From Tomocerus qinae (taxonomy: Eukaryota > Arthropoda > Collembola > Entomobryomorpha > Tomoceridae), in assembly GCA_020055645.1 (NCBI GenBank), contig CM034549.1:5518001-5582000 (forward strand): DNA of 64,000 bases. The letters run 5' to 3'. The notes under the pieces are model-generated. The model worked only from the letters and a program-made list of their open reading frames with translations. It ran no database searches and was not told the DNA's origin. Below, piece after piece: positions 1-12,849 of the stretch (positions are counted from its first letter, which is position 1; every line of letters starts with the position of its first letter). The position numbers and the translations under genes were made by a program.

Positions 1-704
1 AGATTAAATCAAGTATAGTAGTATTTCATAATATTCCCTACTACATAAACACTTTCTACTGTTTGTTGTGTTCAGAGACCAATAATTAATTCCCCTTTCA
101 TTGATGTTTATGTAAGGCTTTTATGAATATGGTTCTGGCCTGTAAGGACCCTACCCTACCTGATTGCTTCATAGGAGCGGGTAGATTGTAGACGTTTCTG
201 ATCTGAAAATGTATGTAATTTTTAGGAAAATTGTAATAATTAATTTATGCTAAAGGTATTTAATCCCACTTCCCAGTCCCTTTTGCAAGAGCAATAAAAG
301 AGTCGGATTAGAGATCATTAACTGTAGTGAATGAAAAGTCAAGTCAGGGAGAAGTATGTTAATTAGCATAATAACAATGTAGTTTTTATTCGAAAGAAAG
401 GATTTCAGAGCGCGCAGCGTCTAAAATATAAATTAATTAAATTAGTGATTAGTTATCACAGAGAGTATCATAAGTAATCATTTCCTAAAAAATATTCATT
501 ATGAATTAGTCATCATAAAACAGTCTATGTTCACATAAGCCCGTCAATAATTAATACGTTATTTTAATACAAATGCCCATAATATAATGACTTTCGTTTG
601 GCACATGAAATATATAACGAGCGCTAGTCAACTACACAGCTCGATCCGTCCGTCCGTCTGTCTCATTTTGGATCGGGTCCACCCGCCCATCCACAAAAAC
701 CTAT
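1..704. other. Noncoding 3' flank of the glypican gene
   Basis: No coding region is visible here. The stretch is A+T-rich and lies downstream of the glypican stop codon at 705 on the minus strand. A minus-strand AATAAA (read as tttatt near 395-400) could be its polyadenylation signal, which would give a 3' UTR of about 300 nt. This is inference; no transcript evidence is available. Confidence 0.4.
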
Positions 705-3700
705 CTACCGAAAGTCTATCATGACAATCTTGACAGCCGCAAAGACAACTAGTAAATGGCACGTGGGCAATTGAGACGCAGCGCTGCTGCCGCGAACTGC
801 CGGTCTCGCTGTTGTCGTCGTGGTGGTCGTCGAGGGCGTTTCGGGCTTCGGGTCGGGTAATTCGTCCCCACCCCCACTGCCCATATCGTCGGGATCACTT
901 CCAGAGCCATACTCGTGTAGAAGGTCTTCGTCATCTGTCTCCATGTCTGTCGGGTAGCTGCCTGAAGCTGACCCTTCCGCCTCGTCACTGCTCATCCCCT
1001 CTTCCGCCCCACGACTCGGGTCCGCCAAACGAGGCCAGAATTCCTCCAATGTCTACAAACACATTATTATTATCACCAACTCTCTTACTCTCACTTGGCC
1101 AACATCCGAAATATTCATTACCTTTGAGATATTTGTCAGCCTTTCTTTGACAATTTGCACGTTGGACGACAATACATCGTTTTGAGATTGAGACCAAATC
1201 ATAAACTCTGGGTTAGACTTTTGGTTGGACCAGCTTGACACAGCCTTCTTATACAGTCCCTGAATAACAGAAATCACAAAATCAGCACTTTCCACATTTA
1301 TTGCTATCTCAGTAAGTAAGAGAGTAAGAAAATCTCAGTTTGATTTATTTGCTTACTTTCGTCTTCCCATTGTAACATTCATTTGTGTTGTCCGGAAGGA
1401 TTTCACATGTAGCATCGAGCCAGTGTAAAGGCTCTCGCCAACTATTCAGTGTCGTTGTGAACCACTCCAATTCCTTCACCCGACATTCTGCTTCTGTCTA
1501 CATAGTCAACAAACATTTTGTAAATACACATCCATATCTTAGTCAATCTCCAACAACCGAATCAACTTGTGTTAACTTTCAAGATAGAGAAATGAGGTCT
1601 CTATAGACGTATAGACAGAATTCGTCAGAAGAGAATGCAAAGTGCAAGTACCTGAGGACTATCCAAGAGTCTGACAGCTGTTCGCACCGAGTTGATTGCA
1701 TGTTTCCAAGGGGCTTGAATGGCTTCCAATTGCCATAAGCATCCTCGTAGAATATTTGTGCATAGAGAGCGGCACGGGCGGACATTAACTATCTGCAAAA
1801 ATTAACGTATACAACTTTAGTCCAACAAATCAAAGCAAATTAACTTGAAATTAAAACTACAAGCCTTCTTTTTGAATTCAAGTTCAGTAATCCGATTTTG
1901 AATAGCACTATTATTAAAAACGTCCACGTGCATAGGAATTCCGAAACAAAGGAATTCCCCAGGTGGTTTTCCAATAAAGGAAGTTGAGGATCGAGCTTGA
2001 AGTGCATTCTGCATGCATCTATAACAGTCTTTTGCATTCTTTACATATTTAACACGCAAGCCAAGTGTCGGGGCGGGTTAAGATTTTCATACTATTACAC
2101 GAAAAGGCAATTTTGGCTAAGTTGTGAGTCTGAGTGGAGTCGAAGCCTGTCTCAACTACTTTCCGGTTTTAGAACTCAACTTCCTTTGGTCTGAATTCCT
2201 ACTCAGAGACTTGATCATAACGACCAGTGCAAAATTAAATCTAGAACTAGACCTATGTAGGTAAGTAGTAGTACTTGAGTGACAGTTAGATCAGCTTACA
2301 TTATTGCATGCAGGACAATGTGCTGCCTGGACAAGTTTTAGTCGACATTCCATGTTGGTTATATTAAAGAGAATTCGCTTCCAGTCAATTTGCAAATCCT
2401 CGATACTGTTTAGCGTCTCCTTGTACAAACTCAGGGTTTTGTTGCTGACGTTCTCGGAAGATGCGCAATTTAAACCTAAAAACAACAGTTTATAATTCAA
2501 TCCCCGAATCGACGCAATTCAAACGTGGCGAAGAAGATGTATACTTACCACGGATGTATTGATGCGCTTGAGATAAAGTTCCGGTGATGGTGCTGAATTT
2601 GTGCTCTAGCTGACCGAACCAGGAGTTCCACGTGGAATCAACAAGCGTTTCCCAATTTCCACTGCAACAACTTTCGGTTACTCCCTCGCCCACACAGAAA
2701 CCATCTGTAATAAAACACACACGGTCAGATTCCATTCACACAGCCAGCATAACAAGTACTTTCTCCGCCCTTTATTAGGCCCTTATGAAACTTTCACCAA
2801 CTTTAATATTAGGAGTACATTCGGTGAAAGTTGATGAAATTTTCATGGTAAAGTGGAGAAAGCTTTCTTTCCATTAACAATAGGTACATAATAGTTCCCT
2901 GCACTGTGCAATGCACGAAAAGTTTTTGGAATTGAACAAAGAATAGAGGAATAGCATGCAGCGACTTTGTGTTTGTTGGCTTATAAGCCGTATGGATATA
3001 TCTCTGCTTATCTCGGTATTATACTGATATCATTCATGCAGGCAGCTACATAGAAGAGCTACAGCATGGATACAAGTAAGTAGCTTATACAAATAGGTCA
3101 CTATAGGTAGGTAGTCCATCCATTCATCAAATATTGTAATGACGATTCTGTTTCTGAATTCCGAACAACTGCAAGGCATAAATCTATTTGGAACTCTGTA
3201 GCAACTTGAATCAACAGAAAAAAGAGGCTACATTTACAAGGAAGGAGAAGAGATAATGTCTTTCTTGCATGGATGACTGTGTCTATTATTAAACATGCAT
3301 ATAATATTCGATATTTCTTTTAGCATAAAATGGAGAGCATCATCTTTAATGTTGGGCATCATCATTCATAATGCAAAGAGTCACCGAGAAAATTGTAATT
3401 AAATTGACAGGGAGGAATTTTTTAGTATTTCGTGATGCGTGTGGATAAAGGGAGGATATTGGAGAAGAAGAAGTAGTAGTAAATGTCGTTAATAATGAGA
3501 GATAATAATAATTATTGAGTAGTGGTTGTTGTAATTGAGTAAAGTGTTGATGAGTGAGATAGAGAAAGAAGAGGTTCGAACCTGATGTGAGTCCAATTGA
3601 GATTTGTGAGAAGTTGGCGAGATGTGGGTGGGAAGATTGTTCACATTGGAGTTGGAAGGAGAGGGAGAGACAGTAGAAGAGAAACACAAAGACTAAATAA

Positions 3701-3705
3701 CTCAT
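705..3705 (-). CDS. Glypican (GPI-anchored heparan sulfate proteoglycan core protein), 7 exons
   Basis: Glypicans sit on the outer cell surface and control spread and reception of Wnt, Hedgehog, BMP and FGF ligands. My splice model is complement(705..1052, 1122..1307, 1357..1497, 1652..1792, 2300..2475, 2549..2704, 3582..3705). All junctions are GT-AG and in phase, giving about 423 aa. Residues 1-20 form a signal peptide beginning MSYLVFVFLFYCLS. I count 14 cysteines before the tail, the family hallmark, including GFC, SCC, the AHCPAC motif, RPCRSLCTNILRGC and the CYNG motif (CWNG in many glypicans). The last exon has Ser-Gly sites in an acidic setting (SASGSY, YGSGSD, MGSGGG) for heparan sulfate chains, a Thr-rich linker, and a hydrophobic end (LLVVFAAVKIVMI) suited to GPI attachment. 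It is shorter than the usual 500-600 aa, mostly between exons 4 and 5. I cannot tell dally-type from dlp-type. Confidence 0.86.
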
Positions 3706-6700
3706 TTTCAGATCAGTAACAATTCATAATTATGATAGAGATAGAGAGTGGTCTAAATAAATAAAGAAGGAACTGGAGAGAGACAAAAGAAGGATTTGAA
3801 CGAGTGTAGGAATTGTGCTGCAAATTCTTGTCTGCAGATTGCACACCAGACGCAATTCGCAAATCGTCACGTCACTCCGCCTGCCTGGCTCTTTTTCCCC
3901 TCCTCGGGCGGGCTCCCTCTTCGCCTAACTATCTTCTTATGTAATGATGTCGTTCGTGCTCTGTTATCATTACCTACACACTCACTCACAGCTTCAACCA
4001 GATTTGTGCATGTGTCTAATGGCTATGCACTTGCATGTATTACCCTCGCTAATAACTATTCATGTATTTTACACACTCAGACGCTCTACACACGAGGACA
4101 TTATTATTATTATTATTAAGTCCGTATGTAAACACACACACGTATCACTTAGCACATCCACTTTAACCAAACACTTTCCTCCGTCCAAAACTCTATAAGT
4201 AGGTCTCTTATATCAGTTTATCAATTTCCCGATCCTCCCTCCCTAAATAAACACTTATTACGAGGCTGCAGGTAACAAAACACTCGCTCAAAAATAATTA
4301 ATATTGACCTCAGATGGAGACCAAACTAGTGCGAAATCAGACTGTACTAAAAATGCTAATTCTTCTCAACGATCCTCGCGTGTAACTTGTCCATTCAAAC
4401 GCACACTTGGTCAATTTCCCAAAATAGATAACACTTTTCCCGAAAGACTCTTCAAAGCATCCAACCAGAAAGGCTTCTAGATGTTCCTATAAGATTTAAT
4501 AAATATAATATATTTGTAGCCACCACGATATGATGTGTATTGATGATGTATTTGAACTTACATCAGATTCCAGGAGAGAGATGCAGACAGGCCGAGAGAG
4601 TAAGTAGTACTACGAGATCCTCCAGCTCATCAAATATCCACCTAGAAATAATGAATTAGTCATATAGTGAGTAATAGAAGCTATATCTTTACAAATACTT
4701 AGTATATAGTGTAAATCGGCGGGTGCAGTGCGACAAATGCCTAAAGAATTGAGAAGAATGAGACTGGATCAAGTGGCGGAATGAACTCGGATGCAACAAG
4801 TTGCTGTAACTGATAGGGAAAGTGTCGTCCTATTCGAATAATTTATTGTGAGTAAAAGTAAACAATTCGGGCCAGGCAGAGAGAGAGAGAGAGAGGATGG
4901 GTAACAAAGTTATCGGAGGGAGGGAGGGGCGGAGCCCCCCTCTAGCCTAATAAATCCTTGCGCAGTGAACTTTGAACGTATAATAAAAATGCGGAATGCA
5001 TCTGATTGGTAGTCGCATACTGACTGGAGGAATGCAATGCAATCCAATGCATTGCAATTATTGCAATTTGCAAAGAGCCTTCTGCTCTATCTCGACTCAA
5101 CCGCCAGAAGTGAGTCTGTATCTACGTCTAGCCTATACTCCAGTATATAATATATCCAAATGCCACACAACACCAGAAGAGTGCTCCTGAAACTGCAAAC
5201 TGATTACATGAATAATAAATTGCAACATATGCTAATAATACTTTTTCCATGCAGTCTCAACATTCCCATCCGATCAATTTGTGTGACACTCTCTGCCTTG
5301 TCTCAATCTTACGTTACAAATCACGAGCTTTTATGTAACTTAATACCACTGCTACCTTTTTTACACCCTCTTAGACTATCCTACTTGTGTATCCTCATAC
5401 TTGAAATATTGCTATGTTAAGAGACGCAGACCAGATGCAGGTTGCTATTTTAGTATCCGAGTATAAATATGCATGACATAATTTTAATTATATCTTATAC
5501 CACCAAATATGGTTTGTGTACTTACTCTTTCTCCTATCGATGAGACAATATTGGTTTCGTATTTCGTGTCATTCCATGGATTGAGGTCACTCCAACTGGA
5601 ATATTACTTGTTGACACTTGCACGTGAATCGAGAACCAAAAAACAATTATTTCTTTTGTTTTTGTTGGAGGATTTATTTATGTGGAGGAATATTATTCGA
5701 GTGTTGTGGAGTGTAGAGAGAGGTGTGCGTGTTTGAGTCGGACGGATGCTGGAGCACAATTGAACAGGTAAGAGGAGGAAGAAGGAGGACGAGACAATGC
5801 AACTAACTAACTAACTAACTCTCTCCATCCCATCTGACTCCTCTTACCTATACATACAGGCTATACGGACATTCCTTTATTGTTGCTCAGTCTGGGCAGA
5901 CTATGTATATGCAGTAGTAGTAGTAGTAGTGCAAGTGCAGTGTGTCTATGTCAGCATCCATGCATTCCTCTCTCCCGACTCACTCACTTTGTGCATTCTA
6001 CACAAAACTATATCTAATCCATACTCAGAAATTATTCTCTAAGCCTGACTATCCCTTACGTAATCAGACACTGCTATAATACTAATAATATGATAATTAA
6101 GACAATACAATCTCTATGGATCAAAGCATACATGCAATCCTTTATACATAGTTATTATTATTTTATACTCTCCTTGTATTAGAAAATGTATCAAAATGTA
6201 GTTTTCCTGTTTTGGGTAAATAAATGTATGCCGTGAGTTTGTATTGTAGGCTTAGTCAAAGGCATTTGAGTTTTATTTTTGTACCTCATAATACGTTATT
6301 GAAAGGAGTTGTCACCCTTAGCCGTGATAATACTTTTGTATACTTCTTCCTGCATGTCCCTCAATTCCGAGTATCTATCCCTCCCCTCCGTCCACTTCAA
6401 AGCAAATTATTTTGTCTAAATTAGTTGTAATACTCTGGCCAGTAAAATATATAAAACAAAAAAGCATTCAAGAGCCCTTAGAAGAGGTTTAGTTAGGCAT
6501 TGGGTCGTACATAGAATGGAATTTCCAGTCAGGTAGAGTGCAATTGCAATGCAGCAAGTGAGGTAGGGTCTTCTTATAACAAGTCAGTCAGTAGTCGTCT
6601 AAGGGCTGTAAAGTTGATATTTTTTGTTGTTGTTGGAAGGTGGGTATAGCGGGTATATCGTTTGGTGGTGGGTGGTTGCTGCATAGTTGACTATATCTAT

Positions 6701-7097
6701 ATAATTTAGGACGTCGGTGGTTGGGCTTCTGCTGCATTGTTGTTGGGTACTTGATAGAGGCATGCAACGCAGTAGGTACAATAGAAATACCTGGCATTCC
6801 AATGCCATAATCCAATTCCAAACGTTTCTTCCGACCCACCGACAAATCTACCTCACTCACTCATTTACTAAAATCTCCATTTAAACTCTGCCCCAACATC
6901 ATCCACTACTTTCATGCATTTAGACTACTTATCAAGTCTTACATAAAATCCCAAGAAATACTTTAGATATTCGTTTGTGCAAATACTACATTCAAACAGA
7001 CAATCAACATTCCCAAATCCTCCCTAAAATCTAAATATTTATTTTTTAGGTTGATTTAAATTTTGAACTCCAATTTAGTCAAACATTTCGCAATTGT
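3706..7097. other. Intergenic / 5' region of the glypican gene
   Basis: No convincing coding exon was found. The stretch should include the glypican promoter and 5' UTR, but no TATA box can be tied to it. Simple repeats include (ATT)n near 4101-4120, (GA)n near 4878-4895, a CTAA run near 5801-5820 and (TAG)n near 5914-5932. Long open frames on both strands look like chance frames in low-complexity DNA. Confidence 0.5.
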
Positions 7098-7283
7098 TTA
7101 CTCCATGGCATCTTTTGAAGGTCCGCGTTTACAAGTCAGTTGAATTAAAGTAGCCACGAATGAAGTAAATGTGTATGCAATAATGGTTATGATATCATGC
7201 AGTTTCATTGTCTTAAGATGCTGCCAAAACAAACTGGTGCTGTAGTTCCCATCAGTCTCAGTGGGAAGTGTAAAGTTGGTCAT
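7098..7283 (-). CDS. Possible small membrane protein (microprotein) or terminal exon, unrecognised
   Basis: A minus-strand frame from an ATG at 7283 to a stop at 7098 gives 60-61 residues. It has two N-glycosylation sequons near the start (NFT, NYS), then one predicted membrane segment (HDIITIIAYTFTSFVATLI), then a short basic tail (CKRGPSK). This would suit a type I or type III single-pass protein with its N-terminus outside. A pyrimidine-rich tract ending in AG lies just upstream, so it could instead be the last exon of a longer gene. I do not recognise a family, and a chance frame is a real alternative. Confidence 0.27.
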   Translation of the reverse strand: MTNFTLPTETDGNYSTSLFWQHLKTMKLHDIITIIAYTFTSFVATLIQLTCKRGPSKDAME

Positions 7284-8998
7284 GCACTTTCCCAAAGGAA
7301 AGAAATGACTTGACTTGGATACTATTACCTACCTTTGCTATTATGTCATGTCATCTCCCTACTACCTCCCTACATACAATATACACATATACACGTAGGT
7401 ACAATCATTTTATACACTTGCATACAATTTATGTACATACATTTTATATACATACATGCGCATATGCATATCATACACCTTTATATACATACATACATAC
7501 ATACATATACATGTACAGGGTCTTCAGTATTAATTACTCCCTTTTCAGACTATAGTGTTCGAAATATCATTCCAATTAGATTCACTTTTGGTTTCTATCA
7601 CAGCTGGACTGAAACCGAAAAATCCGTAAAGTTAAAGGTTTGTTTTCTAAATCACCAATTTTGTACTAAAATCGAGTGAATACTTAGTTGATTTTTGATT
7701 TCTAGAGAATTCGTGAGGTGTCAATGGATGAAGGTTGTATAGAATGTGGTGGAATAGATAGTGGATACCCTGTAAGTGGTACTTGGTAGGTAGATATAGA
7801 AGATGGAGGTTAGTATAAATGTGTTGGTTGGGGACGGAGTTTTATAAGATTCTTATTCTTCGTCTGACTGATTTCATTCTGAGTTTGTCCGTTTGTTCTT
7901 GTCCGTTCTTGGATTCCGTCTGATCTGTTTGTTGTCTGGCTGAGCTGAACGTTTGTTGGTCGTCTATTCGTATTGCTCTGACTGAACTTGTGACTGAGTG
8001 AGTGAGTCTAACAATAAGAATCAAGTCTACCTGGATTCTACCTTTTTTACTCGCATTCCGATTCCTTTTCGCTCTCAGGTAAATACATTCTTTCTTTGTA
8101 CACTGACGGCATGCCAGACCAAGTAGAAATATCTCTATACACTCACCCTCTACTACTTACCACCACCACCACTTACCCAAGGTATTAATACCTACACCAA
8201 ATTGCATTTGCCTACTGCGTATTACATAGTACAAGTACCCTCAACCATTATATCTATCTACTACTATACAAATCCCTTAATTCACAAAAATCCGAACTAC
8301 TTTTATCCTTCCCACTATGTACGTATAAATAGATATTTACTATAGCAGTTGACCAGCAACATGTACTAACTATTATAAGTAGGTTTGTAGGTATACCTTT
8401 GCCAAATCCACTTACAGTGCGTCGTCTCATTTCCATAATGTTATTACTACTAGCCAAACAAGAACATAAAGTGTCCATCATTGCAATCCATTAAATTACT
8501 TTCCCAAAGTCATCAGCTTATTCCTGTAAATGTGAAAGGACAATGGCTATGTCGTAAAATTATTGTGAATCAAATTATACTTGTACACACAAATATAAAT
8601 ACTAGCCTGTCTTAACTTTTGAAACCATGTAATTACTGCAATTTCAATTCACAATGCAAACCTAGTTAAAACAAGCTTTATTATCTACTACATCCAACCA
8701 TCTATGCAATAATTACAATGACTTAAATGTTAATGTACGTATAAGAGACATGAATATCTACAAGTTGTATAGCCAACATCATTCTGCATAACTTATTCAA
8801 ATGTGCTTAAAAGTATTAGCTAAATATTTAAGTTGTGCCTAATATAATTATTGATAAACATTGTTACATTCTGCTAAGTGCCCTCCTAAGTACCCCTTTA
8901 GTCCACTTCACTGAATGGAATCTAGGGAGACTTCAAAACAACAAGTAGATTACGTTGCGATAACTTTTCCATGTACAGCTGTTCTTTTTACACTGGAA

Positions 8999-9230
8999 TC
9001 TCGTTTCAGCATCGGCTGGAGGAATTTTAATATCTATGAGGACGGTCATGTAATGTCAGATGCTGAAACGAGACTTTGGTTTCCGCTTATGGACGAAATA
9101 TTAAATGTTTAGTTAAGTTGATAATTTTTACTGAAATGATAATGTTTAGCCTATTTTGTTTCAGCACGTGCTAAAAACGAGGCTATAATTTCAGCACGTG
9201 CGTATTGTTGCTGCTGAAACGACACCCTGG
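8999..9230. repeat. Inverted repeat with repeated TTTCAGC motifs
   Basis: TCTCGTTTCAGCATC at 8999-9013 is matched by its exact reverse complement at 9059-9073, leaving a 45-nt loop. Downstream, TTTCAGCACGTGC occurs twice and is followed by GCTGCTGAAACGACAC near 9214. The cluster looks like a degraded small foldback or MITE, or an array of palindromic binding sites around CAGCACGTGC (which holds an E-box CACGTG). No target duplication was identified. Confidence 0.45.
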
Positions 9231-10282
9231 TTGGTTATGAACTCTGATTTGTGTATCTAAGTATAGGTAGAAGGGAAAGGGAAGGTTGTATATCATGTAC
9301 GTCATCATGTCTTGAATATATATTAAGCTTAATATGGTGAGTGATGGACATAATAATATAGCAACTTGTTGGACTGTAGATAGCCTTTGTGTGTCATGTC
9401 TTAACCTTAGCTGACATTGAAAGGCACATTTCTCGTTTACTGGGAGCAATGAGCAACTGTAGCACTTATGCAGTTGCTACGCTGCTTCGCTCCTGCTACA
9501 ATTTACGATGCAATGACAGACAGCATACCAAATACCTTCTCATTCTGGAAATTCCAGGCCGATGCGGTGGTGGCCACTTACAAAAATATGCTACAATTAC
9601 ACAGCATTTCTACCCTCTTTCCACCTACAAATACTAAGACACGCTCCAACTCGTTTGACGTAGGCATTTGCGGACTCTTACCAATCATACGTTTCTACCC
9701 AGCCTCGTCCATCTCAAACCATCTTCCAACAAAGCATATTCAAAAAGGATAAATCCATCCACACGTTTTGCACTTTCTCCTCTCCCTTCAATCAACGAAA
9801 AAATCACAATTTTCTATGCCATTTAGCATACTAACCTATTAAGATATTTTACCCCGATAATTCCTACCTTTTATTCATGTGCGAGGAATGATCAATACTA
9901 TACTCTTTCTTTGTTTAAGTACTACGTTCACTTAAGGCTGCTAGGGCTAAATTAAGTTTCCTGACTGAAATGAAAAACCTCTCTGAATCTCCATTAAAAA
10001 CCACAAAACATTTATAGACAATAAAACGTTATACTTGCAAGCGAATGCGATTGGCTTGACCCGTTAACTAAACTATTCACACCAATTGCGAGTTTTGTTT
10101 AAAGGCATGCATTATTTTCCATAATTGCATGTTCCATTTCCTCACAACTATTAAATAAAGTCGACCGCTTTTATGGATAGGATCTATTTGTGCGTGCACA
10201 GCAAAAGGATCTAAAGATTTTAAGTAGGTCGATATGTTGATAATGAGAATGAAAAGAGAGCGACTGTGCAAAAAAGAAATAA

Positions 10283-10288
10283 TTTATT
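10283..10288 (-). terminator. Polyadenylation signal AATAAA for the secreted peptide gene
   Basis: Minus-strand AATAAA lies about 25 nt downstream of the stop codon at 10313-10315 of the two-exon secreted peptide precursor. That is a typical place for a cleavage/polyadenylation signal of a short 3' UTR gene and supports the gene's reality and orientation. Confidence 0.5.
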
Positions 10289-10312
10289 GTCGTTGTTAAT
10301 TAATTAAGAGGG

Positions 10313-11175
10313 TCAGTAGATGAGTCCATTGGAGATGAAAGTGTCGAGCCAGTGAGGCTTGTCGCTGTTGGCGGGGACACTGCGGGTGTGACGACTCGAC
10401 GACGTCGGTGTCAATGCAGGAAACATCTGAGGCATGAACTGACTGGCTAGAGCAAAAAGACTGAACGCTGGCACGAAGAACGACAAGTTCACAGAGCGCG
10501 GTGCGCTATGCTCGCTCCGCAACGTCGGCATTGCGCTCAAGTCCAATTCTGAAAATCATTTCAAAACAAGGAATTAGACCAAACTAAACCAAACCTATTT
10601 CCTATGATGGGGAAGAAAATATACAGATGTATACTTGGAGGACTTGTACAAAGGGCATTATATTTCGTGAACCCTTTTAGGAAAGCAAACAACTGCACTT
10701 GTCCATTTTTTACGATCTCCTCAGAACTTGTAAAATCACTCGTCGATGACTTTCAGAATTTCAATTTACTTTTAAAAAGTGAATGACATAAGTGTGGCCT
10801 AGGGTATAAACGATTATGTACAAGAAAGAGAGCCTTTGTATTCGCAATGATTGTCAATTTCTAATGTAAATTCTTAGAACCGAAAAAATTGGGTCACATA
10901 GTTTTGTTTTTCACAGACAGACATTAGATTAGAGTTCCTTCTAATCCACAAGGACTATTATGCTTCAGAAGACACAGCAAAATATTAGGAGGAATTGCTT
11001 CCCTCAACTTGGACCAACATTTACATCAACTAAATTCTGGGTCCACGACAGACAAACTTAAATGTGATTACGAATGACGGATAATTTGAATAGACTAACC
11101 TTTAGGTCGACTGGGTGAAGAGTAGACAATAGAGAGACAAAGGAGGAGGGAGGCCAACACTGGAATGAGTTTCAT
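10313..11175 (-). CDS. Secreted peptide precursor, two exons, possibly a neuropeptide prohormone
   Basis: My model is complement(10313..10548, 11100..11175), about 103 aa. Exon 1 encodes a clear signal peptide (MKLIPVLASLLLCLSIVYSS) and ends at an AAAG|gttagt donor. Exon 2 follows a ttttcag acceptor, and the join preserves frame (SPSRPK|ELDLSAMP). The mature part is Ser/Pro-rich with a hydrophobic middle (NLSFFVPAFSLFALASQF). It then has a basic site RHTR, after which a final 23-residue stretch ending PHWLDTFISNGLIY* could be released by a furin- or prohormone-convertase-like cut. There is no C-terminal amidation glycine and no cysteine in the mature part. I do not recognise the family. The signal exon is only 76 nt and overlaps other open frames. 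Confidence 0.6.
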
Positions 11176-12849
11176 TGTGGTACGCTTTTCCCGGGTATTC
11201 TAGCCACTCCAACGTCGTCAGCAGCAGCCAGTCCAATTTGACGTATTCTCCACTCTTGTCAGTGACGAGGGAGAAAGAGCAAAGCACTGTTGTAGGGACA
11301 CTCGATAAATACTGTTATTGGTGATGGCGGGATGATGGCTGGTGGCAGACAACTGACTACGGACAGCGAGTGTGTGGAATAAAACCCAAAAATGTGGACT
11401 AGTTGTTGTATATATAGTGGAGAAAAGTAGGGCGGGTCGGAGGACTTTTGAGCCCTCCCGAGATGTGGGAGAGGAAGTGAGCCAAGAGTAAGATGGAGTG
11501 AGTGATGATGAGAAGACTCAAGCATTGGGGAAGAGGGCGGACGTCACGACTCAGTCGTCCACCGACAATCCTCCTCTCTCTCTCTTCATCCATCAACTCT
11601 GAATAAAAGTAAATTGACAAGAAAGTCCCAATGAATGGATTTAATCGTTTCAGCGACACCGCATTTCACACTCGACGAGGATCCTTTGTTTGTCCTGTCA
11701 CTTCTCCAATCAAAATGTCATTCTGCATGACCCGGACCGCGTTTTTATTGATTCCCATTTACCCACCTACTTACTATTTCTGCACTACTTTTACTACTTA
11801 CAAAATCATTTTTATCAGAGCAGTAATAATTGCGCTTGGTGAATCACTCACAGCCCACCCCCGAAGGGTGGCTGACGAATCTCATTTCCGATCACTTAAC
11901 CAGTACATTACTTACTAGGCGACTCATCTTAATATTATTCCTCATATATGCTATCAAAAATTAGTAAAAGGTTCCTCACTTTCTCAGCAAGATTCCATTC
12001 TACAACAAAATTCCAAGTCAATACTTCAGTATGGCAATATTGGCAAATGAAACCGACTCGAATGGTTAATTTGAGTGTCAATGTCAAGCGTGAATCTGTC
12101 TTTATCCTTTTATTCGTCACAGAGATGGAAAGAGCAAGACTAATCCAAAGAGTTGCGGTCGACGAAAAGTCTTTTCTGCTGGCATGTACTGCCATATTAA
12201 TAGTAATAATTTATCTTTATGAATTGAAAGAGTATCTCAAGATCATTGACACATCAGTAAAAGTTTATCATTTAGATCTTTAGAACTTATTTGTTACGCC
12301 CATATGATACCATGCAATTGGAGCGAATATTCCAAGTGACAAGTATATTAGCGTCCCAAGATGATTTCATTGACCTTCAAAAACCCTTGATATTGCCAAA
12401 TTGTGCATGGTTAAAAGTGTTTTGCCATTCCTTGCTTTGATCTTGCAATTTTCTATAATATTGAATTTTCCCCGAGTTTTTAAGTTCCTTTAGTACACAA
12501 AATAAAATTCCCAGGCTATTATTCTTTTATCAGATGCACTTATATGGATTTAACCACAAATTGTGATGATTCTTGTAAAACTATTTATGAATGGGATTAT
12601 CAACAGGATTCATCAGATGGTGTCCTACTTTCAGCTATTGTTGTTTATTTATTGCTAGATATTTATGTGTGTGCAGATGGGCAGAAGGAGCTTTTATACA
12701 CTGTGCTTATTTATTCTGTAGCATTAAACGAAGAATGAGGATATTATTGGCAATAGAAGTATTAAAGGACGAGTGTCCCGTTAGTAGAGGACCAACTGTG
12801 CCTTAAGAGGATGGAAAGGGCAATAAAAGATTAGGAGATGCGAGAACGC
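11176..12849. other. Intergenic DNA between two divergent small secreted-peptide genes
   Basis: Should include the promoter of the minus-strand peptide gene (upstream of 11175) and the upstream region of the plus-strand secapin-like gene. Overlapping open frames of 86-111 codons at 11935-12283 lie on both strands, neither with recognisable features. No further gene is supported. Confidence 0.45.

Larger units (their letters stand above)
7284..10312. other. Intergenic DNA, no supported gene
   Basis: Contains a TATACA/CATA microsatellite near 7370-7515 and a small inverted repeat cluster near 8999-9230 (listed separately). The open frames here lack splice logic, domain signals or recognisable composition. 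I see no gene I can support. Confidence 0.5.

Noticed and set aside
1817-2059. 80-aa minus-strand frame with CYRCMQNAL inside the glypican gene
   Set aside because: The flanking exons join in phase without it (CPACNN to IVNVRPC), matching the glypican pattern; it is intronic.
3346-3583. Read-through of glypican exon 1 to a 119-aa protein
   Set aside because: The donor at 3582 joins in phase to an exon with the glypican CC motif; the read-through tail is low-complexity Ser/Thr/Tyr.
5509-5736. 75-aa plus frame MVCVLTLSPIDET
   Set aside because: No supporting splice sites, signal or composition evidence.
8254-8481. 75-aa minus frame starting MMDTLCSCLASS
   Set aside because: A possible first exon (donor gtaagt inside), but no partner exon was found.
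11102-11287. 61-aa minus frame ending FTQST as a gene
   Set aside because: The overlapping +1 frame encodes a true signal peptide that splices in phase to 10548; this frame is its shadow.
11935-12283. Overlapping 86- and 111-aa frames on opposite strands
   Set aside because: No domain, signal peptide or splice logic on either strand; too weak to support.
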